A stretch of DNA of 64,000 bases from Oscillospiraceae bacterium (lineage in GTDB: Bacteria; Bacillota; Clostridia; Oscillospirales; UBA644): NCBI GenBank assembly GCA_902783255.1, contig CACZQB010000003.1, positions 119,155 to 183,154 of the forward strand, in the 5' to 3' direction. Both the position numbers and the translations under genes were made by a program. Position 1 is the first letter of the stretch; each line of letters starts with the position of its first letter. The notes beneath the pieces are model-generated. The model searched no databases. It had not been told where the DNA came from and saw only the letters and a list, made by a program, of their open reading frames with translations. Below are positions 49,596 through 59,129 of this stretch, piece after piece.

Positions 49596-51056
49596 ATGAA
49601 AGTACTTGCTTTTGACCTCGGCGCCTCTTCAGGACGCGCAATTCTCGGCATATACGAAAACGGAAAGCTTCAGATGGAGGAGATCCACCGTTTTTCAAAT
49701 GATCCCGTATCGGTTAACGGAACGCTGTACTGGGATATTCTCCGCCTTTTTTATGAGATAAAGACGGGGCTTTTGAAATGCGTCAATGCCGGTCACAAGG
49801 ATATTGAAAGCATTGCCATAGATACATGGGGCGTTGATTTCGGACTTCTCGACGCAGACGGCAAACTGCTTGAAAATCCCGTTCATTACCGTGATGCGAG
49901 ATGCGACGGAATGATGGAAAAAGTTTTTGAAAAAGTGCCGAAAGAAGAAATATATGCCTCCACCGGTATTCAGTTTGTAAAGCTGAATACGATCTTTCAG
50001 CTGGCCTCTCTTGTTGAAAACAGAAAAGAACTGCTCGAACGGACAAAAACGCTTCTTTTCACACCCGACCTGCTCGCATATTTTCTTACGGGTAAAATGA
50101 GCGTTGAATATACTATCGCATCTACTTCTCAGCTGTTAAACGCAGAAAAGCGTGACTGGGACTTTGAGCTTATTGAAAAACTCGGTATTAAAAAATCGAT
50201 TTTCCCGCCCATACGCATGCCCGGAACCGTAACAGGCAGACTTTTACCTGAGATAGCTCAGGAAGTCGGTTTTGACAGACCCGTAGACGTTATCGCATGC
50301 GCTTCGCACGACACAGCATCGGCAGTTGTGGCAGCTCCAATAGAAAAAGGAGAAAAGAGCTGCTATATATCATGCGGAACGTGGTCTTTGCTCGGTGCAG
50401 AGCTTGAAAGTCCGCTTATAAACAGCAGCAGTTTTGAAGAAAACTTCACAAACGAAGGCGGATATGCCGAAACGATCAGATTTCTCAAAAATATTTCCGG
50501 TCTGTGGCTCATACAGGAAACGCGCCGCCAGTGGAACAGAGAAGGCAGCGATATTTCTTTTAAGGATATAGACAGAATGCTTGAAACGGAGGTTTCTGCG
50601 AACGTTTATATAAACCCGGACGACGATTCGTTTTCCGCGCCGGGCAATATGCCGAAAAGGATCGAAGATTATCTTATCGCAACGAAACAGCCTCTGCCCT
50701 CAACAAAAGGACAGCAGGCGCTCTGTATTCTTGAAAGTCTTGCCCTGACATACCGTTTTTATATAGAAAACCTTGAAAAACTGCTCGGCGAAAAAATAGA
50801 TACCGTGCATCTTATCGGCGGCGGCACTAAAGACGAAAATCTTTGCCGTTTTACCGCATGCGCAACAAAAAAGAGAGTAACGGCAGGTCCAGTTGAGGCA
50901 ACGGCGATAGGCAACATAGCCGTTCAGCTTATAGCAAAAGGCGTTATAAAAGATCTTGACGAGGCAAGAACGCTTCTCGGAGACGTGAAAGAATATCTTC
51001 CGAAAGATACAGACCTTTGGGAGAAAAAATACGCCGATTATATGAAAGTGAGATAA
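49596..51056 (+). CDS. rhaB: Rhamnulokinase
   Basis: 486 residues from the ATG at 49596, 9 bp after CGGAG; an ATG at 49587 overlaps that site. FGGY-family sugar kinase: LAFDLGASSGRAILG at 4-18 (phosphate 1), SIAIDTWGVDFGLLD, HYRDARCDGMMEKV with the rhamnulokinase-typical RDxR, CASHDTASAVVAAP, SCGTWSLLGAELESPL, and the C-terminal LIGGGTKDENLCRFTACATKKRV adenosine loop. It phosphorylates L-rhamnulose at C1 in the cytoplasm. No rhaA, rhaD or rhamnose regulator is next to it; the downstream gene is a dipeptidase 3 bp away, so it is probably an isolated member of a scattered pathway. Confidence 0.93.
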   Translation: MKVLAFDLGASSGRAILGIYENGKLQMEEIHRFSNDPVSVNGTLYWDILRLFYEIKTGLLKCVNAGHKDIESIAIDTWGVDFGLLDADGKLLENPVHYRDARCDGMMEKVFEKVPKEEIYASTGIQFVKLNTIFQLASLVENRKELLERTKTLLFTPDLLAYFLTGKMSVEYTIASTSQLLNAEKRDWDFELIEKLGIKKSIFPPIRMPGTVTGRLLPEIAQEVGFDRPVDVIACASHDTASAVVAAPIEKGEKSCYISCGTWSLLGAELESPLINSSSFEENFTNEGGYAETIRFLKNISGLWLIQETRRQWNREGSDISFKDIDRMLETEVSANVYINPDDDSFSAPGNMPKRIEDYLIATKQPLPSTKGQQALCILESLALTYRFYIENLEKLLGEKIDTVHLIGGGTKDENLCRFTACATKKRVTAGPVEATAIGNIAVQLIAKGVIKDLDEARTLLGDVKEYLPKDTDLWEKKYADYMKVR

Positions 51057-51059
51057 ATA

Positions 51060-52436
51060 ATGGATTTTATACGCAAAAACAGCGAACGCATGTTTGAAGA
51101 TCTTGCAAAATTCGTTGAGATCCCAAGCGTAAGCGGCAAAGCAGACGATCACGGAATTTTCGGCAAGCCTGTAGCGGACGCTTTCAGCGTTCTTTCCTCT
51201 GCCGCCTCCGCTCTCGGACTTGAAGTTGAAAATCTCGGATATGCGCTCAAAATCTCAATAGGCAGCGGAAACGAAACGTTTCTTGTTGTGGCACACGGCG
51301 ATGTTGTGCCGGCAGGCGACGGATGGACAAAACCGCCGTATAAGCTCACAAGAGAAAACGGCGTGCTTTACGGCAGGGGCGTTCTTGACGACAAGGGCGC
51401 CGCAGTTGCTGCAATGTATTCTCTTGCCGCCGTCAAAAATTCCGGCATAGATCCCAAAATGAGAGTATCGCTTGTTGTAGGCGGAGACGAAGAGTGCGGA
51501 ATGGACGATATGCATATGTATGTCAAAGAGCACGGTCTGCCCGATTATGCGCTTACACCGGATGCAAGCTTCCCCATTACTAACGCAGAATTGGGCTTCA
51601 TTTTCGGAAAATTTGTTTTTGACAGCATATCTGAAGAAGGAGATATTCACCTGATAAACATCTGCGGAGGCAAAGCCGTAAATTGCGTTGCCGAAAAATG
51701 TGAATGTTCGTTATTTGCAAAAAAGGATGTTTATGATTTTATTCGCTCTCAGTCTGAATGCCTTTACGAACCTGAGATCGGTTTTGACGGCGAAAAAATA
51801 ACGGTCATTTGCCGCGGACTTTCCGCACACGGATCAGTCCCCGAAAAAGGCAGAAGTGCCGTTATCGATATGCTTTCCCTTCTCGAAAAAACATATTCTC
51901 ATTTCGGCGCAAAAAACAGTTTTCTTTCCTTCACCGAAAAATACATCAAAGGCACGGACGGCAAACCGCTCGGTATTTACTGTAAAGATGAGTTTTCGGG
52001 CGCAATATCAACGAACTTCGGAATGTGCAGCTACGAAAACGGTAAGGCTGAAATAACTCTGGACAGCAGAGTGCCTATAAGCTTTGACGCGTTTGAAATC
52101 GTTGAAAAGCTTAAAAATACCGCAGCTGAAAACTGCGCCGAATATGTGCCCGACAGAACAGGAAACGGCATTCGCATTCCCGAAGACAGCCCGTTTATGC
52201 GCTCCGTTGCAAAAAGCTACGAAAAGGCAACGGGAAAACCGTGCGGATTTGTGTGCGAAAGAGGTTCGACATACGCAAAAGCCTTTGACGGAAAATGCGT
52301 TGCGTTCGGTCCGGCAGATGAAAGCGACAAAACAGTTTGCGGCAATATGCACGGTCCCGATGAATTTATAACCGAGGATGCACTACTTACTCTTGCGGAA
52401 ATTTACGCGCAGGTAATTCTTGATTTTTGCTGCTGA
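51060..52436 (+). CDS. Sapep-family (M20) metallodipeptidase
   Basis: 458 residues, 3 bp after rhaB, so probably cotranscribed. M20 dipeptidase of the PepV/Sapep group, dinuclear metal (Mn or Zn). Metal ligands and catalysts: VVAHGDVVP (His and Asp), RGVLDDKGA (bridging Asp), GGDEECGMDD (Glu pair), TPDASFP (Asp), and CGNMHGPDEFI (last His). The lid motif CERGSTYAKAF matches the Sapep-specific ARGSTYA-type loop. Cytoplasmic dipeptide cleavage. The lid domain (residues about 185-330) is present and undisturbed. Its placement after a sugar kinase has no obvious meaning. Confidence 0.92.
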   Translation: MDFIRKNSERMFEDLAKFVEIPSVSGKADDHGIFGKPVADAFSVLSSAASALGLEVENLGYALKISIGSGNETFLVVAHGDVVPAGDGWTKPPYKLTRENGVLYGRGVLDDKGAAVAAMYSLAAVKNSGIDPKMRVSLVVGGDEECGMDDMHMYVKEHGLPDYALTPDASFPITNAELGFIFGKFVFDSISEEGDIHLINICGGKAVNCVAEKCECSLFAKKDVYDFIRSQSECLYEPEIGFDGEKITVICRGLSAHGSVPEKGRSAVIDMLSLLEKTYSHFGAKNSFLSFTEKYIKGTDGKPLGIYCKDEFSGAISTNFGMCSYENGKAEITLDSRVPISFDAFEIVEKLKNTAAENCAEYVPDRTGNGIRIPEDSPFMRSVAKSYEKATGKPCGFVCERGSTYAKAFDGKCVAFGPADESDKTVCGNMHGPDEFITEDALLTLAEIYAQVILDFCC

Positions 52437-52486
52437 AAGATAAAAAATACTGATTTTACCGCATTTTTTTTCGTTTTCGATAAATA

Positions 52487-52520
52487 ATGACATACTTTTG
52501 TCATATTTGCATATTATAAT
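52487..52520 (+). promoter_or_regulatory. Palindrome and -10 element before the repeat protein gene
   Basis: A perfect inverted repeat ATGACA-n6-TGTCAT (52487-52504) lies 10 bp before a TATAAT (52515-52520). No consensus -35 exists at 17 bp, so transcription probably depends on a factor bound to this palindrome. The gene starts 62 bp after the -10. Confidence 0.55.
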
Positions 52521-52581
52521 CATAATGGTTTAATACCCACTTTTAATTACGTGCACAACAAAACAGATAGGAGTGTAAAAA

Positions 52582-54306
52582 ATGAAAAAAACATTGGCAT
52601 TTGCCCTGTCGATCGTCATGGTTCTGGCGCTCGCAGTCCCGGCTTTTGCTGAGGAATTCACAGGCAACTATGAACGTCCCGACATTGTTATCACAACAGG
52701 CAATGCAAACGGTTACAACGTTCCCGGCTCTGTAATAGAGTATGAAATCACCCTGCACGGTCCGAATGCAAGCATAATTAAAGTCGGCAACAAATCACTT
52801 TCGATATCCGATTTTAAAAAGCTTGACTCGTATACCTATATTTACAAGGGTTATTATACTCTCGGTCTTACCGATACAAGCCTCAGATTCTATGTTTACG
52901 ACCTTTATCAGAAGGGCGACGCAACATTTGAACAGGTAGTTAAGTTCAAAACAGACCCGACGCGTCCTGTTATCAACGTTACGGGCACAAAGCTTACAAA
53001 CGGCTTTACGATCGGCGTTCTCACTATAGCCGCTTCGGATAACTACGGAATCGACAGAATTGCCGTTAACGGCAAAACGATAGCCGACAGCAAAAAGATC
53101 GAAGGTAAAAAAGTTTACATTGTAAACTATGACGTCCTCGCCGTAGGCACATATATGGTAGTCGTTACGGATATAGCCGGCAATATGAGCGTTGCAAACG
53201 TTACATTTACAAACGAAGGAAGCACGGCAACCGTAGAGAGCATCACATCCCCCGCAGGCGGAAGCATATGGGCAGGCGACTATACATCAGGTATCGCGTC
53301 TCTTTATAAGTATAATCCTCAGCTTTATTACTACATGAGATTATACGGCAACAATAAAGAAACAGTAAACGATACATGGCTTTTCTGGTATCTTCTCAAT
53401 CAGAACAACGCTGCAGTTAAGGAAACCGTTCCCACACTTATAGACAACCCGAACTGGTTCTATTTCTATTCACTCGTTAACAATAACGAAAATATGACTC
53501 CCTCCGAGAAATTCCTTTACTACTCGCTCTTCTCAGGTAAACTCGGTGCCGTTGACGGTTCAAATTATCTTTGGTATCTTCTCAAAGACAAAGATCTTGA
53601 AATGAGCCCGACTCTTTTCTACTACATTCTCAACGGCGGAAAGAATCCTATTCCCGAAACGAATATCAATGAAAACTTCCTCGCATACCAGTATTTCTTC
53701 GGTGATCTTCTCAAATTCATCTACGGTTCTGAGATATCATATACCACAAAAGACGGTGTTATGACTCTTACAGCGCCTGCCGTAAAAGAAAAAGCTGTTC
53801 ATTATCAGTGGCAGAAATACGGTGACTATTCATGGCAGAACGTTGGTTCCGATTCTCCCGTTCTTTCCGTTGCGGCATCTGCGGGCGATAAATACAGAGT
53901 AATCGCAGGCAGCGAATTCTATTACAGACCCGTAGCATCCGATGTTCTTACCGTAACCGAAGATATGCTTAAAGATACTGTTGTTCCCGAACCCGCTCCC
54001 GTTCCTTCTCCCAAGCCGACTTCGGCAGACGAAAACGGTGACGGCGAATTCACATCGGACGACATCATCTTCAACGGAGTTAAGAAATCAACTTATTACA
54101 TGCGCGTTAAGACCGGCGAAAAAATCGTTCTTGTTCCGAATGTAAACGGTTTCTGGACATTTGATACATCTATGTTTACCGGCTCATGGAACACTCTCGC
54201 AGTTCTTACAGCTCAGAAAGCAGGATCGTCGATCCTCGTATTCACAGGCACAGACGGTAAAGGCAATACGGCAACAAGATCGATAGTCGTAGAAGTTACA
54301 GACTGA
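52582..54306 (+). CDS. Secreted protein with an aromatic helical repeat array
   Basis: 574 residues; RBS TAGGAGTG. Signal peptide 1-24 ending VPAFAEE, so secreted; no lipobox or sortase tail. Residues 30-120 and 125-215 resemble two beta-sandwich (Ig-like or Big-type) domains (IVITTGNANGYNVPG; TDPTRPVINVTG). Residues 230-395 contain about seven short repeats, each with a cluster of Tyr/Trp/Phe: LYYYMRLYGNN, LFWYLLNQNN, FYFYSLVNNNE, LYYSLFSGKLG, YLWYLLKDKDLE, LFYYILNGGKN, LAYQYFFGDLL. Then an Ig-like domain, a Pro-rich linker (PEPAPVPSPKP), a Ca-loop-like ADENGDGEFTSDD and a last beta domain. Function unknown; perhaps surface-associated or self-assembling. No named family recognised. Confidence 0.65.
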   Translation: MKKTLAFALSIVMVLALAVPAFAEEFTGNYERPDIVITTGNANGYNVPGSVIEYEITLHGPNASIIKVGNKSLSISDFKKLDSYTYIYKGYYTLGLTDTSLRFYVYDLYQKGDATFEQVVKFKTDPTRPVINVTGTKLTNGFTIGVLTIAASDNYGIDRIAVNGKTIADSKKIEGKKVYIVNYDVLAVGTYMVVVTDIAGNMSVANVTFTNEGSTATVESITSPAGGSIWAGDYTSGIASLYKYNPQLYYYMRLYGNNKETVNDTWLFWYLLNQNNAAVKETVPTLIDNPNWFYFYSLVNNNENMTPSEKFLYYSLFSGKLGAVDGSNYLWYLLKDKDLEMSPTLFYYILNGGKNPIPETNINENFLAYQYFFGDLLKFIYGSEISYTTKDGVMTLTAPAVKEKAVHYQWQKYGDYSWQNVGSDSPVLSVAASAGDKYRVIAGSEFYYRPVASDVLTVTEDMLKDTVVPEPAPVPSPKPTSADENGDGEFTSDDIIFNGVKKSTYYMRVKTGEKIVLVPNVNGFWTFDTSMFTGSWNTLAVLTAQKAGSSILVFTGTDGKGNTATRSIVVEVTD

Positions 54307-54322
54307 AATTAAATAACAATAT

Positions 54323-54349
54323 AAGCAGGGGAATTATCCCCTGCTTTTT
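54323..54349 (+). terminator. Terminator of the repeat protein gene
   Basis: Perfect 10-bp stem AAGCAGGGGA/TCCCCTGCTT, loop ATTA, T-run. Confidence 0.92.
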
Positions 54350-54363
54350 ATATCTTAATTATT

Positions 54364-54391
54364 ACGCCTTTCTTTTGAAGGGCGTTTTTTT
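54364..54391 (+). terminator. Second terminator before the convergent foldase gene
   Basis: Stem ACGCC/GGCGT with an inner TTC/GAA part (54364-54385) and a long T-run on the plus strand. It probably blocks read-through into the convergent gene. Confidence 0.65.
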
Positions 54392-55472
54392 ATTCCGCAA
54401 CAGCGTTGTCGATAACGAACGAAGGAACGGTTATTGTTTGCAGAACATATTGTTTTAAATACGGCATACCGTAACTTTCGATGTAATCAGAAAGACCTGC
54501 GTCAGAAACGTCCATATCCGTAACGGAAAGTCCTTCAGCTTCGGCGATTGCCTGGATCGCAAGGCAGTAAAGCGCATTGTTTTTATATGTTTCCGTGTTG
54601 TATTCAAGATATACATCGGTGTTTTCGTATCCGGCATAAGAATACATAAACTCGTCGAGTGTAACGCCATATGAATCGGCATAATACTTATAATCGGAAA
54701 GGTCTGCTTTTATAAGATAATCCATGACCTGTTTCGGAACATCTTTTGTCAGAGAAGATCCATGGATAAGCTCTGTGAAGAAATCGGATTTATTCTGCGA
54801 AACAAGCCAGTCTTTTATATCCTGTTTAAGCTCTTCAACATTTTCAAATCCGTAATCGTTAGCGATCGCATCTGACATTTCGGCTCTTATTTCTTCACCG
54901 TAAAGAGCGTTTATGGTCACGTCAAAAACAGCTTCTTTTCCGTTCAGAGAATCAACGCCGTAATCGGCCGGAAATGTTACGTAAACATCAAATCTGTCGC
55001 CGGCGAAGTGACCGATAAGCTGTTCGAGGAAATTATCGATGTAATTCGTAACGCCTATCGTTACATCGGTTCCCTGTCCGTTTGTTGAGCCTCCGTCAAA
55101 CGCCACACCGTCTATCGTGCCTGTATAATCGATATTTACAGTATCTCCGTCTTCAACCGCTCTTTCAGTTATTTCCTCATACGTTGTGTATTCGTCAAGT
55201 ATAAGTTCTATCTGAGCTTCAACATCCTCTTCGCTTGCTTCAAGAAGATCCGCCGGTATCGAAACACCTTTGTATTCGGGAAGCGAAACGTAATCGGATG
55301 CCTTGATATCCTTGAAAAAACCGTTGATATCCAGCCCGTCGCTGGGTGAATAATTAGTAAGATCGTAATCTGTTTTTTTATCTCCGCCGATAATGCCGCC
55401 TGAATCGCATGCCGCAAGAGATCCTGCAGTCAAAAGCAGAGAAAGCGCAATTGCCGTGATTTTTTTAATCAT
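54390..55472 (-). CDS. Trigger-factor-like peptidyl-prolyl isomerase lipoprotein
   Basis: 360 residues. Signal peptide with lipobox LAAC (Cys22), hence anchored outside the membrane. The middle (about 95-190) is an FKBP-type isomerase: GDTVNIDYTGTIDGVAFDGGSTNGQ, DNFLEQLIGHFAGDRFDVYVTFPADYG, KEAVFDVTINALY, with the usual Tyr/Asp and Phe pocket. The C-terminal 150 residues are helical, like the arms of trigger factor (ELKQDIKDWLVSQNKSDFF; KDVPKQVMDYLIKADL). Lipoprotein foldases of this build take the place of PrsA in many Clostridia by helping secreted proteins fold. It lies convergent with the secreted repeat protein and just downstream, on the same strand, of an ABC exporter pair. Confidence 0.87.
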   Translation of the reverse strand: MIKKITAIALSLLLTAGSLAACDSGGIIGGDKKTDYDLTNYSPSDGLDINGFFKDIKASDYVSLPEYKGVSIPADLLEASEEDVEAQIELILDEYTTYEEITERAVEDGDTVNIDYTGTIDGVAFDGGSTNGQGTDVTIGVTNYIDNFLEQLIGHFAGDRFDVYVTFPADYGVDSLNGKEAVFDVTINALYGEEIRAEMSDAIANDYGFENVEELKQDIKDWLVSQNKSDFFTELIHGSSLTKDVPKQVMDYLIKADLSDYKYYADSYGVTLDEFMYSYAGYENTDVYLEYNTETYKNNALYCLAIQAIAEAEGLSVTDMDVSDAGLSDYIESYGMPYLKQYVLQTITVPSFVIDNAVAE

Positions 55473-55532
55473 TTTTACCTCCGTATATGTTTTATTTCTG
55501 CTGATTTTTAATTTTTTTATGATAATCGATCC

Positions 55533-57284
55533 CTACTCGGTTTCGAACTGACTCTCATAAAGTGTTTTGTAAAAACCGCCCGCCCGCAGAAGCTCAGAAT
55601 GAGTGCCTTTTTCAACTATTTTGCCGTTTTTCATAACAAGCACAAGATCGGCTTTTGTGATCGTTGAAAGTCTGTGCGCAACAACAAAACTTGTCCGTCC
55701 CACTGTCATTTCGTCAAATGCCCTGCGTATTCTGAGTTCCGTCATGGTATCTATGGAAGACGTTGCCTCGTCAAGTATAAGCATAGGCGGCAAATCAAGC
55801 ATTACCCGGCTTATGCAGAGCATCTGTTTCTGCCCGACGGAAAGATTGTCTCCGTCCTCGTTTATTACGGTATCGTAGCCGTTTTCAAGGCTCGAAATAA
55901 AGCTGTCTGCATGCGCCCTGACCGCGGCGGCAACAATTTGTTCTCTCGGAATGTTTTTTCTGCCGTATGCGATATTTTCAGCAACTGTTCCGTTTTTCAG
56001 CCATGTATCCTGCAGGACCATACCGAAATTTCTGCGAAGAGAATTTATGTCGAACTCTTTCAGGGAAATGTTGCCGAGAGAAATATCTCCGCTGTTCACG
56101 TCATAAAACCGCAAAAGCAGATTTATCAGAGTTGTTTTTCCGCAGCCCGTAGGACCTACTATAGCGACCATTTTACCGTATGGAACAGAAAGAGAAAAGT
56201 TTTCTATAAGCGGCTTTTCGGGAGAATACGAAAATGAAACTGAAGAAAAACTGATTTCCTTTTCGCCGTCGGGAATAATTTCACCGGAAAGCTCCGACTC
56301 GACCGTTTTTTCGTCAAGGAGATCAAATATTCTTTCTGCGGAAGCTTTTGCGCCCACAAACTCCGCAATAACGCCGGATATTTCATTGAAAGGCTTTGTA
56401 TACTGATTTGCATACATCAGAAACGAAGACAGACCTCCAACGGAGATCTTGCCGTCTATGGCAAGAAAGGCGCCGAGAATACCCACCGCGGCATAAACCG
56501 CATTGTTTACAAATCTTGTTGCGGGGTTTGTGATCGAAGAGAAAAACAGCGCGCGAACGCCGCATTTTCTCAGTTCTTCACCAGTATAAGCGATTTTTTT
56601 CCCGATTTCATCACCTCTTCCGAAAACGTTAACCGTTTTTGCGCCGCCGACAGCTTCTTCGATAAGCGTTGTCATTTCACCGCGTATTTCGGACTGTTTT
56701 TTGAACATCGAATATGTATTTCTGGCAATAAACGATGCGACGAATAAAGAAAGAGGCGTAAAAACCACAACTACGATAGCGATCGGAATATTTATTGAAA
56801 ACATAAATCCTATCGTTGCAACAATAGTGAGAAGCCCCGTAAAGAGCTGCGAAAAGCCCATGAGAAGTCCGTCTGAAAGCTGTTCGACATCGTTTATTAC
56901 TCTCGATAAAATATCTCCGTGCGGATGAGAATCAATATATCCTACGGGCAGATCCGTTATTTTATAAAAAAGATCTCTCCGTAATTTAAGAACCGTTTTG
57001 TATGTTATTATATTTGTAAGGTGCGTCATAAGCCACTGACATACGGATGCGCCGAGGACTGTTGCGGCGTAAATAATCGCGAGAGTGAATACCGCCTCAA
57101 AATCTACAGCGTCTTTTCCCGTCATTGCGTCGACAGCTCTTCCCGAAATGATGGGAGCAAAAAGTGAAAGCGCAACATAAAATGACGCGAAAACAAGCGA
57201 ACAGATCAGATGGATCCGGTAAGGTGAAACGAGCAAAACGATTCTTTTCAATGTATCGTTCGGTTTTGTTTTTTTATTTTTCAT
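55533..57284 (-). CDS. Heterodimeric ABC exporter, catalytic subunit
   Basis: 583 residues: six transmembrane helices in residues 1-320 (ABC exporter type I fold) and a nucleotide-binding domain. Walker A GPTGCGKTTL, signature LSVGQKQM, Walker B MLILDEATSSIDT with the catalytic Glu, and H-loop VAHRLS are all proper. The signature reads LSVGQ, a known variant. It pairs with the adjacent, diverged subunit, whose own site is degenerate, as in BmrCD/TM287-288-type exporters of drugs or lipids. The start overlaps its partner by 11 bp, so the two are translated together. Substrate unknown. Confidence 0.93.
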   Translation of the reverse strand: MKNKKTKPNDTLKRIVLLVSPYRIHLICSLVFASFYVALSLFAPIISGRAVDAMTGKDAVDFEAVFTLAIIYAATVLGASVCQWLMTHLTNIITYKTVLKLRRDLFYKITDLPVGYIDSHPHGDILSRVINDVEQLSDGLLMGFSQLFTGLLTIVATIGFMFSINIPIAIVVVVFTPLSLFVASFIARNTYSMFKKQSEIRGEMTTLIEEAVGGAKTVNVFGRGDEIGKKIAYTGEELRKCGVRALFFSSITNPATRFVNNAVYAAVGILGAFLAIDGKISVGGLSSFLMYANQYTKPFNEISGVIAEFVGAKASAERIFDLLDEKTVESELSGEIIPDGEKEISFSSVSFSYSPEKPLIENFSLSVPYGKMVAIVGPTGCGKTTLINLLLRFYDVNSGDISLGNISLKEFDINSLRRNFGMVLQDTWLKNGTVAENIAYGRKNIPREQIVAAAVRAHADSFISSLENGYDTVINEDGDNLSVGQKQMLCISRVMLDLPPMLILDEATSSIDTMTELRIRRAFDEMTVGRTSFVVAHRLSTITKADLVLVMKNGKIVEKGTHSELLRAGGFYKTLYESQFETE

Positions 57285-58986
57285 TTCGCACCTCCGATGT
57301 CTGAGATGCGCATATTTCGGCGTATACCGGGCAGGTCACAAGAAGATTTTCATGCGTTCCCGCGCCTGCAAGACGTCCGTTGTCAAGAACGATAATAAGA
57401 TCGGCTTTTTTGACCGCAAAAATACGCTGTGAAATAATAAATACCGTTTTCTTGCCCGGCAAAGCCGCTATCGCCCTGCGAAGCGCCGCATCTGTTGCGT
57501 AGTCAAGAGCGGATGCGCTGTCGTCGAGCAAAAGAACATCCGAATGTCCCACAAGCGCTCTTGCGATCGTAAGCCTCTGTCTTTGTCCGCCGGAAAAATT
57601 TGTTCCGGCTTTTGCAACGGGTCTGTCAAGGTCTTTGCCGATAAATTCCGATGCTCTTGCAGTATCGAGCGCACTGAAAAGCTCCTCGTCCGAAGCGTTT
57701 TTATCCCGCCATAACAGATTTTCCCTGACCGTGCCTGAAAACAGCGATGCTTTTTGCGGAACCGCGGCAAAAAGGCTGCGTATTGAAGAAAAAGTATAAT
57801 CTTTAAGAGAACGTCCGTTTATTTCGACCGTTCCTTCCGTCGGGTCGGTTTCACGAAGAATAAGAGAGGCGACTGTCGATTTGCCTGAACCCGTACTGCC
57901 AACTATTCCAACAGTCATTCCTTTTTTTACGGAAAAAGAAACGTCTTTTACCGCATATCCCGATGCACCCGGATATTTATACGAGACATTTCTGAATTCT
58001 ATCGTTTCAACTGCTTTTATTTCTTCGCTTCCGTCCTTCAAAGACGGCATGACTGCAAATACTTCGTTTATTCTAGCCGCTGACGACGACGATTTTGTTA
58101 TCATTACGATCAGATTTGCGAGAGCCAGCAACGCGATAAGGATCTGAGTCATATAATTGAGCAGAGCTATGATCTGACCCTGAGTAATATCTCCGCCGTT
58201 TACCGAAAATGCGCCGAACCACATTAAAACGGCTGCAGCAAGGTTGATGACCGAATATGAAAGCGGATTCAGAAGCGCGGAGATCTTACCTGAAATTATC
58301 TGTGAAAAATAAAGGTTATCAGACGCGGAGTCAAATTCCGACCTTTCGTCGTTCTGAGCCGCGAATGAACGGACAACTCTTGCTCCCGTCAGATTTTCAC
58401 GCGTTTTTACGGTTATTCTGTCAAGATTTTTTCTTGTTTTTGAATAAAGCGGCAAGAGCTTATTCATTATTACCCAAACTGTTGCCGAAAGCAGTATTAC
58501 CGCAGCAACGAAAATCAGAGCAAGTCGCGCGTTTATCATAAACGAGGCTGCAACTGCGCCCAGAACTATGAACGGAGAACGCAAAAGCAGACGCAGAACA
58601 AGGTTTATGCCTGACTGTGTCTGTATAACATCCGATCCGAGGCGTGTTATAAGCGAAGCTGTTCCGAAACGGGCAAGCTCGGCGGAAGAAAACGAGGCGA
58701 TATGTCTGTAAAGATCGTTTCTAAGCTCCGTTCCGAAAGCCATAGACGCTTTTGCGGCAAAAAACTGCGCCGTAAGAGAGCTTGCGAAACCCAGAAGGCC
58801 CATCAGAACAACTATTCCGCCTGAAACAAGAACGTAACCGGCATCTTTATTTTTAATACCGATGTCGATCATATTTGCCATTATTACCGGCACCGTTAAC
58901 TCAAAACATGCTTCAAGCAACTTGAAAAGTGGACCGAGAATGCTTTCTGTGCGATGGTTTTTAAGATAGCGAAGAAGTTTTATCAT
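57274..58986 (-). CDS. Heterodimeric ABC exporter, degenerate-site subunit
   Basis: 570 residues with the same layout: transmembrane part 1-310, then Walker A GSTGSGKSTV, signature FSGGQRQR, Walker B LLLDDSASALDY and switch region ISQRIF. The Glu after Walker B is Asp (LDDSAS) and the H-loop His is Gln (ISQR), so one of the two composite ATP sites is inactive. This is the usual asymmetry of heterodimeric exporters. First gene of the pair, driven by the promoter at 59038-59066. Confidence 0.93.
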   Translation of the reverse strand: MIKLLRYLKNHRTESILGPLFKLLEACFELTVPVIMANMIDIGIKNKDAGYVLVSGGIVVLMGLLGFASSLTAQFFAAKASMAFGTELRNDLYRHIASFSSAELARFGTASLITRLGSDVIQTQSGINLVLRLLLRSPFIVLGAVAASFMINARLALIFVAAVILLSATVWVIMNKLLPLYSKTRKNLDRITVKTRENLTGARVVRSFAAQNDERSEFDSASDNLYFSQIISGKISALLNPLSYSVINLAAAVLMWFGAFSVNGGDITQGQIIALLNYMTQILIALLALANLIVMITKSSSSAARINEVFAVMPSLKDGSEEIKAVETIEFRNVSYKYPGASGYAVKDVSFSVKKGMTVGIVGSTGSGKSTVASLILRETDPTEGTVEINGRSLKDYTFSSIRSLFAAVPQKASLFSGTVRENLLWRDKNASDEELFSALDTARASEFIGKDLDRPVAKAGTNFSGGQRQRLTIARALVGHSDVLLLDDSASALDYATDAALRRAIAALPGKKTVFIISQRIFAVKKADLIIVLDNGRLAGAGTHENLLVTCPVYAEICASQTSEVRNEK

Positions 58987-59037
58987 TGCTATTTCCTTTA
59001 ACCGGAAGAAAAAATCAATTTTTCCTCATTTTAAATG

Positions 59038-59066
59038 ATTATAGCATAAATCAGAAGAAATATCAA
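59038..59066 (-). promoter_or_regulatory. Promoter of the ABC exporter pair
   Basis: Minus strand TTGATA (59066-59061), 17 bp, TATAAT (59043-59038). Confidence 0.75.
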
Positions 59067-59129
59067 TATATTATTTCCGTATCTCTTCACTCTTTTTCCC
59101 TTTTTACGATAAAAGACATAAAATAACTG

